DNA from: CAIWHR01 sp963726765
GTDB taxonomy: Bacteria > Pseudomonadota > Gammaproteobacteria > Burkholderiales > Casimicrobiaceae
NCBI GenBank assembly: GCA_963726765.1
Contig: CAVSDH010000006.1
Coordinates: 248,001-312,000, forward strand
DNA: 64,000 nucleotides
Direction of reading: 5' to 3'
Each line of letters begins with the position of its first letter. Within the stretch, counting starts at the first letter, position 1. Shown piece by piece: positions 1 through 9,717 of the stretch. Made by a program: the position numbers and the translations under genes. Under the pieces are notes generated by a model, which saw only the letters and a list, made by a program, of their open reading frames with translations, did not search any database and had not been told where the DNA came from.

Positions 1-634
1 ATGGTCCCTGCTTATTCGTCATGGTCGACAGTAGGGCTATTTTGGGCCGCCCGGTACCAGGCAGATATGCGGCAGCGCAATATACGCCCGATTTTTTGCG
101 TCATCGTCTTGGCGGATCGTAAACAAAAGGCCTGAAGCAATGTACATGCCTGCGTCGGACAGGTGAATATGAACGCCGCTTACCGGTATTGGAGACCCCT
201 TGTGGATCGCCTCCCATCTCACGTCCTTCGATTCCGTGGATCGGCACCGTCATAGTCGATCGTGGGCACCGTCGAGCTCCGGAAACCCGCCCCGTCCTCA
301 TTGTCCTCGCGATTTGTATTTAATATCAGTATGTTAATACGAATCATTTCGTTCCCGGTACAGGCAAACGGACCGGCCATCGAAGTCGCCGATGGAAATC
401 GCACTTTGTTGCTAATTAACCACTAAATTCCGGCGCTCGGTCCCATGAATATTCACCACGTCATCGGACCCTAGTCGTGCCCCGTACCATGACAGAGTCG
501 AAACGGTGGCAAACGGGCGGCTCTCTGTCCTGCCACGACAGGCTATACGGCGGCTGCAGTGGGCACGCTGTCTCCACGCACGCCGGTACCGGGTGTTACC
601 ATGGTCGTGGATCATTGTTAACAAAGGGGAAATC
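1..634. other. Upstream region of the exopolysaccharide operon, no gene seen
   Basis: Only short open frames without family resemblance occur here. The stretch at about 311-350 is clearly more AT-rich than the rest of the window (it includes ttgtatttaatatcag), so the operon promoter may lie there, but I could not place a convincing -35/-10 pair with normal spacing or a -24/-12 pair. An in-frame ATG at 506 extends the first gene without any lipoprotein signal, so I leave 506-634 as leader. Confidence 0.4.
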
Positions 635-1288
635 ATGATTCCGATGGGGAAATGCACTGCACCAACGAAGCCTCGGGCGATCGGAATGGCCCTTACATTT
701 GCCGGTGTGGTCATCGCGCTCCTGGCGGCCGGCTGTTCGACGAATCCAGCCTACCCCCCCGCCCCGCGCGACATCCCGGCGGCAGATTACGCCTACACCA
801 TCGGACCGCTGGATACCGTCAACGTCATTGTCTGGCGCAACCCGGAACTTTCGATGACCGTGCCGGTGCGACCGGACGGCAAGATTTCGACGCCGCTGGT
901 TGAAGACCTTTCGGCGTTGGGCAAGAGTCCTCCCGAGCTCGCGCGGGACATCGAGAAGGCGCTGGCGAAATACATACGGGATCCGGTGGTCACCGTCGTC
1001 GTCACCACGTTCGTCGGCCCTGCGAGCGAACAGATTCGTGTGATCGGCGAGGCGACCAAGCCGCAGATATTGGCCTACCGCAAGAAGATGACGCTGCTCG
1101 ACGTGATGATTTCGGTGGGTGGCCTGACCGATTTCGCCGACGGCAACCGCGCCACGATCTTCCGTGTCAGCGAAGGCGGCAAGCTCTACAGCGTGCGGCT
1201 GCGGGATCTCGTCAAGGGAGGCGACATCACCGCCAACGCCGACATGCGGCCCGGCGACATCCTGATCATTCCGCAAAGTTACTTCTAG
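635..1288 (+). CDS. Polysaccharide export outer-membrane lipoprotein (Wza/EpsE type)
   Basis: A 217-residue member of the polysaccharide biosynthesis/export (Wza-like) family, expected to form or gate the outer-membrane channel for exopolysaccharide. The start at 635 follows an AAAGGGG ribosome-binding site and gives a lipoprotein signal with lipobox LAAGC near residue 30. The mature part begins with the family pattern YTIGPLDTVNVIVWRNPELS, then a poly_export domain (to about residue 125) and a SLBB-like segment (IRVIGEATKPQ, DVMISVGGLTDFADGN). It is short compared with E. coli Wza, as is usual for the exosortase-A locus version. It is first in a tight operon with the chain-length and tyrosine-kinase genes. 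Family call is firm; membership of the XrtA subgroup is inferred from the neighbours. Confidence 0.88.
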   Translation: MIPMGKCTAPTKPRAIGMALTFAGVVIALLAAGCSTNPAYPPAPRDIPAADYAYTIGPLDTVNVIVWRNPELSMTVPVRPDGKISTPLVEDLSALGKSPPELARDIEKALAKYIRDPVVTVVVTTFVGPASEQIRVIGEATKPQILAYRKKMTLLDVMISVGGLTDFADGNRATIFRVSEGGKLYSVRLRDLVKGGDITANADMRPGDILIIPQSYF

Positions 1289-1343
1289 CCGTGTGCACGG
1301 GTCGTGCCCTCGTTTTCTTCTGATGCATCGAGTGGCGCATTTC

Positions 1344-2916
1344 ATGAACGAAGCTCTGCGCGAATTGCTCGTCCATCTGCGCGGCATGTGGAATCGCCGG
1401 TTTATCGGGCTGGCCGCCGCATGGATAGCCGGTGTCGTGGGTGTCACGATTGCTCTGATTGTTCCGGAATACTATGCGGCGAGTGCCCGCGCGTATGTCG
1501 ACACGCAATCGATGCTTCGGCCGGTCATGGCCGGGCTCAGCATCCAGCCGAACCTCGACCAGCAGGTGGCGCTGATCAGCCGCACCCTGCTGAGCCGGCC
1601 GAATATCGAAAAGCTGGTGCAGATGGCCAAGCTGGACGACGGCGTCACCAGCGTGCATGACCGCGAATTGCTGATCGAACAGGTGAACAAGAGGATCGAA
1701 CTGACGGGCAATGCCACCAGCAACATTTACTTCATTTCATATCGCGATTCGAATCCGCAGAAAGCGCTGGCGGTCATCGAATCCCTTCTGGACATTTTCG
1801 TCCGGTCCAGTGTCGGCGACGAGCGGCAGGATGCGCGCGGGGCGCTCAAATTTCTCGACGAGCAGATCAGTCACTACGAGCAGAGCTTGCAGCTGGCGGA
1901 AAGTCGCCTCAAGGATTTCCGCCTGAAATACCTGGGCGTCCCGGGCCAGAGCGGTCAGGCCGGTCAGGACTATTTCGGCAGGATGTCCCGCCTGACCGAC
2001 GAAATCACGAATGCGAAACTGGAGCTTCGAGCGGCGATCGAATCGCGCGAGTCCTACAAGCGGGACCTGTGCCGGACAGACACCGACAATGCCTTCGATG
2101 GGACGCGCCGGCGGCCCCGCCGCGCCCGTCCCGGAAATCGACGCGCGCATCGCGTCGCAGAAGGCCAAACTCGACGAACTCCTGCGCACCTATACCGATC
2201 AGCATCCCGATGTCGTGGGCACGCGGCGAGTCATCGCCGAACTGGAAATACAGCAGCGCCAGGAACGGCAGGCGCGCGAGTTGGCGTCCGCGAAATCCGG
2301 CAGGCCCGTAGAACCGTCCGAGAGCAACCCGGTGTACGAAAAAATTCGGGTTGCCCTTGTCGGATGCTGAAGCAAAGGTCGCCGCGCTTCAGGGACGGCT
2401 CTCGGCTTATGAAACCGAATACGCGCAGTTGAAGATCCAGGCTCGGCTGGTTCCGCAGGTCGAGGCCGAGCACGCCCAGCTCAATCGCGATTACGACATT
2501 CAGAAGAAGACGTATACCGACCTTCTGGCGCGGAGGGAAGCCGCGACGATGGGCGTGAAAGTCCAGGATACGGAGGGCGCGCCGTTCCGAGTCGTCGATC
2601 CGCCGCGCGTTTCCGCCGAAGCCGGTGCAGCCGACGCGTCCTGTCATGCTCGCGGCCGCGTTTGTGCTCGCCCTGGGTATCGGAGCCCTGGCGAGTTTTG
2701 TCGCCAACGAGCTCGTGCCGACATTTCAGGATTTGCGGGGTCTCGGCGCATTTACGGAACGCCCGGTACTTGGAGGGGTTTCAATGGTCGTCGATGATTC
2801 CGTGCAACTGCGAAGGCGGCGCGGGTTCCTGATGTTCTTCGGCGGATTGGGGGCTTTGTTGACGGCCTTTGGCGCCGTTCTTGGCGATTGCGTTCCTGTC
2901 CGCGCGCGTGGCATGA
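1344..2916 (+). CDS. Chain-length determinant protein (Wzc N-terminal/GNVR type), broken by four frameshifts
   Basis: Inner-membrane polysaccharide co-polymerase of the XrtA-associated chain-length family, about 520 residues when repaired. The N-terminus (MNEALRELLVHLRGMWNRRF) is followed by a membrane segment, a long coiled-coil periplasmic region, the GNVR-like part (QLNRDYDIQKKTYTDLLARR) and a C-terminal membrane segment (about 2645-2710). The frame changes near 2070, 2350, 2607 and 2870. Each change is repaired by dropping one base, and each repair joins conserved sequence, for example RVAL to SDAEAKVAAL. The stop at 2914-2916 is 10 bases before the next start. ATG at 1344 is preferred over 1323 because it matches the family N-terminus. 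Four indels in 1.6 kb between intact neighbours suggest sequence error, though real inactivation is not excluded. Confidence 0.75.
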
Positions 2917-2926
2917 GGATAGATCG

Positions 2927-3922
2927 ATGAGCCTGATCGAACAGGCCGCCAAGCGACTCGCGGAATTGAACCGCGCAGGAGCAAGCGTGCGCGATTCTTC
3001 CGGCACGACGGAATCGGAGCACATTACCGATGCCCGGCGCGACCGGGTGCCGACACCGGAAGCCATCGTGCGCGAGTTCAATGCACGTAATGCGGATTCC
3101 GCTCTGACTTCGGCATCGCCTATCACCGGTGATGACATCGAGGCAACACCGAGCGCTCGCGCCGATTGGGGAAACAGCACACCACGTGTCAAGGTGGAAC
3201 TCGACCTCGCCCGCCTCGCCGCCCGCGGGCTAGTGACGCCAGACATCAAGGATTCGCAGATCGCCCACGAGTTTCGCGTCCTCAAGCGCCCGATCGTTCG
3301 CAATGCCCGGGGCCGGGCCGGCGCAGCGGCAATGCGCAACGGCAATCTGGTCATGGTCACCAGTGCCGTGCCGGGCGAAGGCAAGACCTTCACGGCCGCG
3401 AACCTCGCTCTCAGCATGGCCATGGAGGTCGACACGACGGTTCTGTTGGTCGACGGGGACGTTGCGCGCCCTTCATTGCCGGAATTTTTCGGCATACCCC
3501 AATCGGCGGGCCTCATGGACCTGCTGACCCGGGACGACCTCGACCTCAGCCAGGTCCTGCTGAGCACCAATATCGAAGGACTCACCCTTCTGCCCGCGGG
3601 TACGCGCCAAAGTCACGCGACGGAATTGCTGGCCAGCGAGAAGATGGCAGCGCTGTTGCGCGAATTGACCTCCCGCTACCGCAACCGGATCGTCATCTTC
3701 GACTCGCCGCCGCTGCTCGCGACGGCCGAGGCGCCGGCGCTCGCCGCGCAGATGGGGCAGATCGTCATGGTCATTGCCGCCGACAGCACGCCGCGCAAGA
3801 AGGTAGCCCACGCACTCGCGACGATCGAGCGCTGCGAAATCGTGCTGATGACGCTGAACAAGACGGCCAGGTCCGAGGTTGGCTTGAAATATGGCTATTA
3901 CTCGAGTGATGACCCACGCTAG
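2927..3922 (+). CDS. Bacterial tyrosine kinase (BY-kinase) of the exopolysaccharide system
   Basis: A 331-residue cytoplasmic BY-kinase, the detached Wzc-type kinase partner of the chain-length protein upstream. Residues 148-154 form Walker A (PGEGKT), the A' motif lies in LLVDGDVARPSL near 173-184, and Walker B is IVIFDSPP near 255-262. The C-terminus carries a tyrosine cluster (LKYGYYSS), the usual autophosphorylation site. The start at 2927 follows GAGGAT and gives MSLIEQAAKRLAELNRAG, typical of this XrtA-linked subfamily; an upstream in-frame ATG at 2888 lies inside the previous gene. Its end overlaps the next gene by about 30 bases. Cycles of phosphorylation probably control polymer length. 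Confidence 0.9.
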   Translation: MSLIEQAAKRLAELNRAGASVRDSSGTTESEHITDARRDRVPTPEAIVREFNARNADSALTSASPITGDDIEATPSARADWGNSTPRVKVELDLARLAARGLVTPDIKDSQIAHEFRVLKRPIVRNARGRAGAAAMRNGNLVMVTSAVPGEGKTFTAANLALSMAMEVDTTVLLVDGDVARPSLPEFFGIPQSAGLMDLLTRDDLDLSQVLLSTNIEGLTLLPAGTRQSHATELLASEKMAALLRELTSRYRNRIVIFDSPPLLATAEAPALAAQMGQIVMVIAADSTPRKKVAHALATIERCEIVLMTLNKTARSEVGLKYGYYSSDDPR

Positions 3923-5537
3923 TCCGGACGCCTCGCGACCATGGCGCTGCCCGCGCACATCGGACGGTCACTTGATTTTCCCCACGGTGCCGCGGCGCCC
4001 GGATCGGTATCCGCTGCTCCTGGCGCTGGCATTTGCGGTCCATGCCACTTCGGCGGACGCAGAGACCTGGCGGTTCGTGCCCTCCGTATCGCTGGCCGAG
4101 ATAGCGACCGACAACGTCAATCTTGCCCCCTCGAATGAGGCAAAGGGCGATTTCGTCACGCAACTGACTCCATCGCTCGTCTTCAGCGGTATCGGCGCCC
4201 GCGCACGAATCGTGGGAAACGTTTCCGTTCCCATTCTCTATTACGCGCGAACGAGCAGCGAGAACAACAACGTCTATCCGCTGGCAAGCGTTTTCGGCAG
4301 CGTCGAGGCCATCGAGAAATGGTTCTATGTCGACGGCGTCATATCGATAACGCAGCCCTTTCTCTCGCCTTTCGGCGCACAGCCGACGGGCCTGACCAAT
4401 GGAACACAGAACCGTTACACGCAGGAGACTTACAAGGTCAGCCCCTACATCATCGGCGAAACGCCCGGCAATGTGCGGTACGAGGTGCGGAACAACAGCT
4501 ACTGGTCGAATGCGTCCGGCGTTTCGGCGACGACGAGCATTTCGGGGATTCCGGTCTCGACGAACAATTCATACACTTCCGAATGGCTGGCCAAGATCGA
4601 GAGTCCCGTTGCGCCTCTCGGCTGGTTCGCCCGCGCCGATGCCGTGGACGTGAAGTTCAGCAACCAGAACGCGCAGCGAATGAACATCGCGACGGCGGGG
4701 CCAAAGTATGCCTACAGTCCGCAGTTGCGCCTGTCGCTCATCGGCGGGTACGAGGACAACCGGTTTCCTTACGCCGATGACGCCGGCGGCGTGTACGGCG
4801 CCGGAATCGAGTGGCATCCCACCGAGCGGACCAACGTCGTCGCCAGCGTGGAGCACCGCTTTTTCGGCACAGGGTTTCTGGTCAATTTCGACCACCGCAC
4901 GCCGCTTTCCGCAGGAACGTTCAGCGCGTCGCGCGGCATCACAACGTACGCTCAGCAGCTGGCGTCGGCGACGGGCACCAGCAGCGTTACCGGACTGCTT
5001 AACCAGCTGTTCACGTCCCGCATTCCCGACCCGAAGGAACGGCAGGAAGCAGTCGACGAATTCACGCAGCGCCAGAATCTGCCGGCGACGCTCTCGTCAG
5101 CCGTCAATTCGTATTCCGAGCAGGTCCTGCTGACTGAAAACGTCAGCGCCACCGCGGGCCTGCTCGGTACGCGCAATAACCTGTTCGTCACGGGCTACTA
5201 TCTTCGCACCGAGCCCATCTCCGGGGCCGGGAACCCGCTTCCTCCGGGGTTGGCCGCACAGAACAACAATACACAAACAGGTGTCAACGTCGTCTGGTCG
5301 CATAATCTGACGCAAACGTCGGTGCTGAGCTTCACCGGATTCGCAATGAGAACCAAAGCCAACTCTCCCTACACGGGAGAAACCAACCAAGGCGGAGTCC
5401 GCCTGGATCTCGTGGTGCCCCTCTCGGGTCATACGACGCTCGCAACCGGCGCACGGTACCAGTCCCTCGGGTCGAACATAACGCCCGGGTATACCGAAGC
5501 GGCGATCTACGCCGGATTGCTTTACTCCTTCAAGTGA
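3891..5537 (+). CDS. XrtA-associated outer-membrane beta-barrel protein
   Basis: A protein of up to 548 residues that resembles the hypothetical beta-barrel protein found between the kinase and ATPase genes of PEP-CTERM/exosortase-A exopolysaccharide loci. A signal peptide is visible in the YPLLLALAFAVHATSADA region, about 40 residues in, so the true start may be the ATG at 3909 or later; the longest version overlaps the kinase gene. The rest is rich in alternating, aromatic-containing strands and ends in GLLYSFK, as expected for an outer-membrane barrel. It may act as secretion porin or anchor; its exact role is not known to me. It is 7 bases from the ATPase gene. Confidence 0.75.
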   Translation: MAITRVMTHASPDASRPWRCPRTSDGHLIFPTVPRRPDRYPLLLALAFAVHATSADAETWRFVPSVSLAEIATDNVNLAPSNEAKGDFVTQLTPSLVFSGIGARARIVGNVSVPILYYARTSSENNNVYPLASVFGSVEAIEKWFYVDGVISITQPFLSPFGAQPTGLTNGTQNRYTQETYKVSPYIIGETPGNVRYEVRNNSYWSNASGVSATTSISGIPVSTNNSYTSEWLAKIESPVAPLGWFARADAVDVKFSNQNAQRMNIATAGPKYAYSPQLRLSLIGGYEDNRFPYADDAGGVYGAGIEWHPTERTNVVASVEHRFFGTGFLVNFDHRTPLSAGTFSASRGITTYAQQLASATGTSSVTGLLNQLFTSRIPDPKERQEAVDEFTQRQNLPATLSSAVNSYSEQVLLTENVSATAGLLGTRNNLFVTGYYLRTEPISGAGNPLPPGLAAQNNNTQTGVNVVWSHNLTQTSVLSFTGFAMRTKANSPYTGETNQGGVRLDLVVPLSGHTTLATGARYQSLGSNITPGYTEAAIYAGLLYSFK

Positions 5538-5544
5538 ATTCGGC

Positions 5545-6591
5545 ATGTACGAATCCTTCTATCGGCTGACCGGAAAACCGTTCCAGCTCAATCCGGACCC
5601 CTCGTTCTACTTCGCGAGCCGGGGCCACAAGCGCGCGTTTGCCTACCTCGAATACGGCCTGTATCAAAGCGAAGGGTTCATCGTCATCACCGGCGAGATC
5701 GGCGCGGGCAAGACGACGATCGTCCGCAGCCTCCTCGAGCAGCTCGACCCCGCGAAGGTCGTCGCCGCGCAGATCGTCAGCACGCAGCTCGACGCCGACG
5801 AAATGCTGCGCGCCGTCGGTGTCGCATTCGGGCTGCCGGTTCGCACTGTCGACAAGGCCGTGCTGCTGGCGTCGCTCGAGGCTTTCCTCTGCCAGCTCGT
5901 GCTCGACAAGAAACGGGCGCTCCTCGTCGTGGACGAGGCCCAGAATCTTTCGGATCGCGCGCTCGAAGAGCTGCGGATGCTGTCGAATTTCCAGGTGGGT
6001 GAACAGGCGCTGCTGCAAAGCTTCCTGGTCGGTCAACCGGAATTGCGCAGGATGATGCAGAGCGCGCAGATGCAGCAGCTGCGCCAGCGCGTGATCGCGT
6101 CCTATCATCTCGGCCCGCTCGATCCGGGCGAAACGCGGGCCTATATCGAGCATCGGCTGCGGCGCGTCAACTGGCAGAACGACCCCGCGTTCGATCCGGC
6201 GTGCTTCGATCTCATCCACAGCTACACGGGCGGCATTCCGCGGCAGATCAACACGCTTTGCAATCGCCTGCTCCTCGCGACCTACCTGGCCGAGAAGCAC
6301 GCGCTGGCGATCGGCGACGTCCAGGCCGTGGCGCATGAAATCGACGAGGAGCTCGGGCTGGATTCGTCGCGCGGCGCGATGTCGGTCGTCACCGCCGCCG
6401 CGCGTTCCCCGGTTACCGATCAGTCACTGCCGACGCGGACCGAGTCGATAGCATGGCATCGGCATCTCGAGCATCTCGACGAGCGCATGGACCGCCTCGA
6501 GCGAACGGTCGCCACCGCGGTGGACCTGCTGCACCGCCTCCTGCACCCGGACAAGTCCGGCGACGAGCCCGGCACCGGAACGAGGCGCTAG
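5545..6591 (+). CDS. XrtA-associated AAA-type ATPase (ExeA-like)
   Basis: A 348-residue ATPase of the GspA/ExeA type found in exosortase-A loci. Walker A is GEIGAGKTT at residues 50-58, Walker B is LLVVDEAQNL near 127-136, and a sensor-like segment SYTGGIPRQINTLCNRLL follows near 227-244. The N-terminus MYESFYRLTGKPFQLNPDPS is highly characteristic of the subfamily. The last 70 residues are less conserved and contain a predicted coiled-coil segment (HLEHLDERMDRLERTV). It probably powers a regulatory or assembly step of the exopolysaccharide machinery, with neighbouring proteins as partners. The spacing to both flanking genes is short. Confidence 0.87.
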   Translation: MYESFYRLTGKPFQLNPDPSFYFASRGHKRAFAYLEYGLYQSEGFIVITGEIGAGKTTIVRSLLEQLDPAKVVAAQIVSTQLDADEMLRAVGVAFGLPVRTVDKAVLLASLEAFLCQLVLDKKRALLVVDEAQNLSDRALEELRMLSNFQVGEQALLQSFLVGQPELRRMMQSAQMQQLRQRVIASYHLGPLDPGETRAYIEHRLRRVNWQNDPAFDPACFDLIHSYTGGIPRQINTLCNRLLLATYLAEKHALAIGDVQAVAHEIDEELGLDSSRGAMSVVTAAARSPVTDQSLPTRTESIAWHRHLEHLDERMDRLERTVATAVDLLHRLLHPDKSGDEPGTGTRR

Positions 6592-6623
6592 GAAGTGCGC
6601 GGCAAGCGCGACGTGCCGCGCCC

Positions 6624-7481
6624 GTGAGCGATTCCCGCACCTCGTCCGCGAGCATCGTGAATGCACTCACGATCGACGTCGACGAGTATTTCCACGACGC
6701 CGCATACTCGGTGCACGTCCCGCGCTCTGCGTGGGAATCGCTTCCCCCGAGGGTAGAGCAGAACGTCGAGCATGTCCTCGGACTTCTGGCCGAGCATGAC
6801 GCGCGGGCGACGTTCTTTGTCCTCGGCTGGATCGCCGAGCGGCGTCCGCAACTGTTGCACCGCATCGTCGACGACGGCCATGAGGTGGCGAGCCATGGCT
6901 ACGACCACGTCAGCGCCATCAACCAGGGATGGGGCCAATACCTCGCGGATCTTCGGCTGGCCAAGGCCATACTCGAAGACATTTCGGGATTGCCGGTCAA
7001 AGGGTACCGGGATCCGGGCCTGTCGATCGGGCCGGCCAACGCATGGGCGTTCGAATGCATTGCGGAAGCCGGGTATCGCTACAGCTCCAGCGGATACCCG
7101 ACCGGACGACGGCTCGACACACTGGTTACCCAGCGGTTCGCGCACGAGGTACGCACCGGTCTAATCGAGATACCCGTTTCCACCGTCCGCGCACTACGCG
7201 TGAATTGGCCGGCGGGCGGCGCCGACAGCTTCCGGCTGCTGCCGTACGGCGTGTCCTGTCGACTGATCCGTCGCATCAACGACGTCGATGGCCAGCCCGC
7301 CATGTTTCATTTCCGGCCCTGGGAACTCGATCCCGACCAACCGCCATTGCATGGGCCGGGACCGTACGCACGTTTTCGACATTTCGTGAACCGGGATCGA
7401 ATGGGGCCCCGCCTTCACCGTCTGCTGGCCGATTTCAGGTGGGATCGCGCGGACCGCATCTTTCTCGCGGACAAACGCTAA
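6624..7481 (+). CDS. Polysaccharide deacetylase, XrtA-associated (NodB fold with DUF3473)
   Basis: An enzyme of about 285 residues that should remove N- or O-acetyl groups from the exopolysaccharide. The NodB metal site is visible: TIDVDEYF supplies the acidic pair, SHGYDH the H-x3-H motif, and GYRDPGLSIG corresponds to the RxPY-like motif. The C-terminal part (FHFRPWELDPDQP) is typical of the DUF3473 extension of this subfamily. No ATG fits well; GTG at 6624 or GTG at 6657 (giving MNALTIDVDEYF) are the likely starts, since the open frame further upstream lies within the previous gene. It is the last gene of the run seen here; exosortase itself is not in the window. Confidence 0.85.
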   Translation: MSDSRTSSASIVNALTIDVDEYFHDAAYSVHVPRSAWESLPPRVEQNVEHVLGLLAEHDARATFFVLGWIAERRPQLLHRIVDDGHEVASHGYDHVSAINQGWGQYLADLRLAKAILEDISGLPVKGYRDPGLSIGPANAWAFECIAEAGYRYSSSGYPTGRRLDTLVTQRFAHEVRTGLIEIPVSTVRALRVNWPAGGADSFRLLPYGVSCRLIRRINDVDGQPAMFHFRPWELDPDQPPLHGPGPYARFRHFVNRDRMGPRLHRLLADFRWDRADRIFLADKR

Positions 7482-7542
7482 CCACGCGACCTGACAGCCG
7501 TTTCGAAAGCATGCTGCAGGAGGAGCGCAGATTGCCCGGCCG

Positions 7543-9240
7543 CTACTGGCACGTAGTGCCGGGGGCAACGAGGACTTCGCGCGTAATGGCCTTGGATTGC
7601 CTTACCGCGGAAGGCCCTACGCCGGTGATCGTGTAGGAAAACGTCGCATTGTCGCCGTCCGCAAACGTCAGCGTTGCGTTGCCGACGTCTGCAGACTTGA
7701 CGCTCGCCGGATCGAACGCATCGAAGCGCGGTCCGGAAGTGCGAATGAGCGTCCCGGCATAAACCGACGGATTGGCCGTTTGCGTAGTTGTCGCCACGAG
7801 CCACATCGGCAGTCCGTCGACATCGTAGGTGAACCAGGTGAGAAATATCTGATTGCCCTGATGCGAGAAATTCACGCCCCAGCCCGACTCCGAACCCGCA
7901 GGGGCGGCCCACCAAAGGTCCTGATAGTTCGTCGCCATCGCGAGGTTCGTCTGGGTCCCGAATGTGCACGTCGGCTGCGGCCCGAACACCTCGCGTGTGA
8001 TGTTTTTCGTCTGCACGATGCCCGGGCTCACATTCGTGATCGAATATGCGAATGTGCCGTTGTTCGCGTCGCTGAACGTAAGCGTTCCGGTTCCGACCTC
8101 CGCCTTCGCAACCGCTGCCGGATTGAACGTCGGCGTGCTGAACGGCGGCCCTTGCGTCTGGTAAAGCGTGCCGGAATAGACGTTTGGGGCAGTCTTCAGC
8201 GCCGTCATCACGAGCCACCAGCCGCGGCCGTTGGTGTCGTAGGTGAACCACGCGGCGAAGATCGTATCGGCATCATGAGTAAGATTGATTCCCCAGCCCG
8301 ATTCCGAGTTTGCCGGTGAATTCCACCATAAACCCTGGTAATTCACCGCGGAGGGCGGCGGTGGCGTGACGTTCCCCACATTCACATAGTTGCTCATCGT
8401 CTGCGTATTGGTACCGCCGGGACCCGTGACCGTGAGGCTCACCGTATACGCGCCTGCCGCGGTATAGACGTGAGTGGGATTCGCAACCGGACTGGTCGCA
8501 CCGTCACCGAAGTCCCACGCGTAGTTCGTTATGCTGCCCGTCGACGTACTCGTGAAATTGACTGTCAGCGGGGACGCTCCCGAAAGCGGCGTGCCGGTAA
8601 ACTGCGCCGCAGGCGCGGTTCCGGGCATTGCCACCATCACGTAATTTGCGCGCGTTTGCGTATTGCTGCCGGCCGACCCGCTGACCGTGAGGCTCACCGT
8701 GTACACGCCCGACTTCGAGTACACGTGGGTCGGACTGGCTACCGCACTGGTGCTCCCATCGCCGAAATCCCACGCGTAGGTTGCGATCGTCCCCGACGAG
8801 GTATTTGAGAAATTCACCGTCACGGGTGCAATCCCAACCGTGGGGCTGCCGGTGAACTGGGCCACCGGCGGAATCCCCGGCACCGTCACGCCAACGTCGT
8901 TCGAATATCCGCTCTCGGCTCGCGAGGCGTCGTAGTCCGTGGCAGCAAAGTGATAGGTACTTCCCGCCACCAGGCCGGAAACCGTGTAGGTCGTCACCTT
9001 GCCGACGTCGACTCTCGTCGTGTAATTGCCGGCAGCGGGGCCGTAATAAACATAATAGCCCGCAGGCGCCGGGCCGGTCGGCGGATCCCAGGCGAGCGTC
9101 ACGTTGGCGGCCAACGCCTGAAACGATGCGAACATCAGCGCGACGAGACACACGCACCGCACGACCCACGCGCCGGACACGCGATCATTCGCGCGGGGCG
9201 ACGTCGTCGACATCGCCATGCGGTTTGGCAGTGCCGTCAC
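7543..9240 (-). CDS. Secreted FN3/PKD protein with a duplicated C-terminal domain
   Basis: A 565-residue exported protein. The signal peptide is near residues 20-42 (CLVALMFASFQALAA). A fibronectin type III domain follows (VTLAWDPPTGPAPAGYYVYY...), then two PKD domains (YAWDFGDGSTSAVASPTHVY and YAWDFGDGATSPVANPTHVY). The final 260 residues hold two related repeats of about 125 residues, each starting YQ-LWW-(4-5)-SESGWG, with W-FTYD in the middle and ITREV near its end. No PEP-CTERM motif, LPXTG or autotransporter segment is present. It runs convergently against the exopolysaccharide operon, so a surface or matrix role is plausible but inferred. ATG codons a few residues downstream of 9240 are equally possible starts. 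Confidence 0.82.
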   Translation of the reverse strand: MTALPNRMAMSTTSPRANDRVSGAWVVRCVCLVALMFASFQALAANVTLAWDPPTGPAPAGYYVYYGPAAGNYTTRVDVGKVTTYTVSGLVAGSTYHFAATDYDASRAESGYSNDVGVTVPGIPPVAQFTGSPTVGIAPVTVNFSNTSSGTIATYAWDFGDGSTSAVASPTHVYSKSGVYTVSLTVSGSAGSNTQTRANYVMVAMPGTAPAAQFTGTPLSGASPLTVNFTSTSTGSITNYAWDFGDGATSPVANPTHVYTAAGAYTVSLTVTGPGGTNTQTMSNYVNVGNVTPPPPSAVNYQGLWWNSPANSESGWGINLTHDADTIFAAWFTYDTNGRGWWLVMTALKTAPNVYSGTLYQTQGPPFSTPTFNPAAVAKAEVGTGTLTFSDANNGTFAYSITNVSPGIVQTKNITREVFGPQPTCTFGTQTNLAMATNYQDLWWAAPAGSESGWGVNFSHQGNQIFLTWFTYDVDGLPMWLVATTTQTANPSVYAGTLIRTSGPRFDAFDPASVKSADVGNATLTFADGDNATFSYTITGVGPSAVRQSKAITREVLVAPGTTCQ

Positions 9241-9583
9241 GCAACGCCTCCGAAACGTCGATGCCGCGTCATCGCGCCGGAATCCGCGAGGTGCATAAAG
9301 CGGTCGAAAGCGGTCAAGACGTTTCCCAACAACATTTCAATCAACTCCTTCACAAAGCACTGCCGTTCCCACTCCCGCCGCGCAGCAGCGGACCGGTAAC
9401 GTTCAAAACAGATGACGAACAGATGCGCGCAAACAATGTCTCCCGCGGGGCAGCACGTCATTCGCGGAGCGGCGGACCGAGGCCACAGAGGACGACGCTG
9501 CAATTTCCCAGCCTACGCCAAAAGTATGACAGGCGCATATTAGGCGAAAGAAAACCTTATGTCTACAACATCTAGTGTACAAA

Positions 9584-9657
9584 TCGGGCCCGAAATACAA
9601 GGCCGTTCGCCCGCCGTCCTTGAGGAGTTCGAAAATTTCGGGGGATATCGGGCCCGA
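9584..9657. repeat. Two copies of the palindrome TCGGGCCCGA, 64 bases apart
   Basis: TCGGGCCCGA occurs at 9584-9593 and again at 9648-9657. Both are perfect 10-base palindromes, and the spacing is close to six helical turns. Such a pair could bind a dimeric regulator on one face of the DNA or be part of a dispersed repeat. No known operator is recognised. Confidence 0.45.
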
Positions 9658-9670
9658 CCTGAATTACGGG

Positions 9671-9686
9671 GTGTCCGGCCGGACAC
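9671..9686. repeat. Perfect 16-base palindrome GTGTCCGGCCGGACAC
   Basis: The sequence is its own reverse complement over all 16 bases and lies 13 bases after the second TCGGGCCCGA. It could be an operator or the base of a cruciform or hairpin. Function is not known. Confidence 0.45.
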
Positions 9687-9717
9687 GGGCGTCCGCCCGC
9701 CCTGCCCCGGCCACGCC

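Noticed and set aside
1344..2916. Programmed frameshifting in the chain-length gene
   Set aside because: No slippery heptamer or downstream structure recurs at the four breaks, and such genes are normally a single frame.
7543..9240. PEP-CTERM cargo protein of the exosortase system
   Set aside because: The C-terminus has no PEP motif, no following membrane helix and no basic tail.
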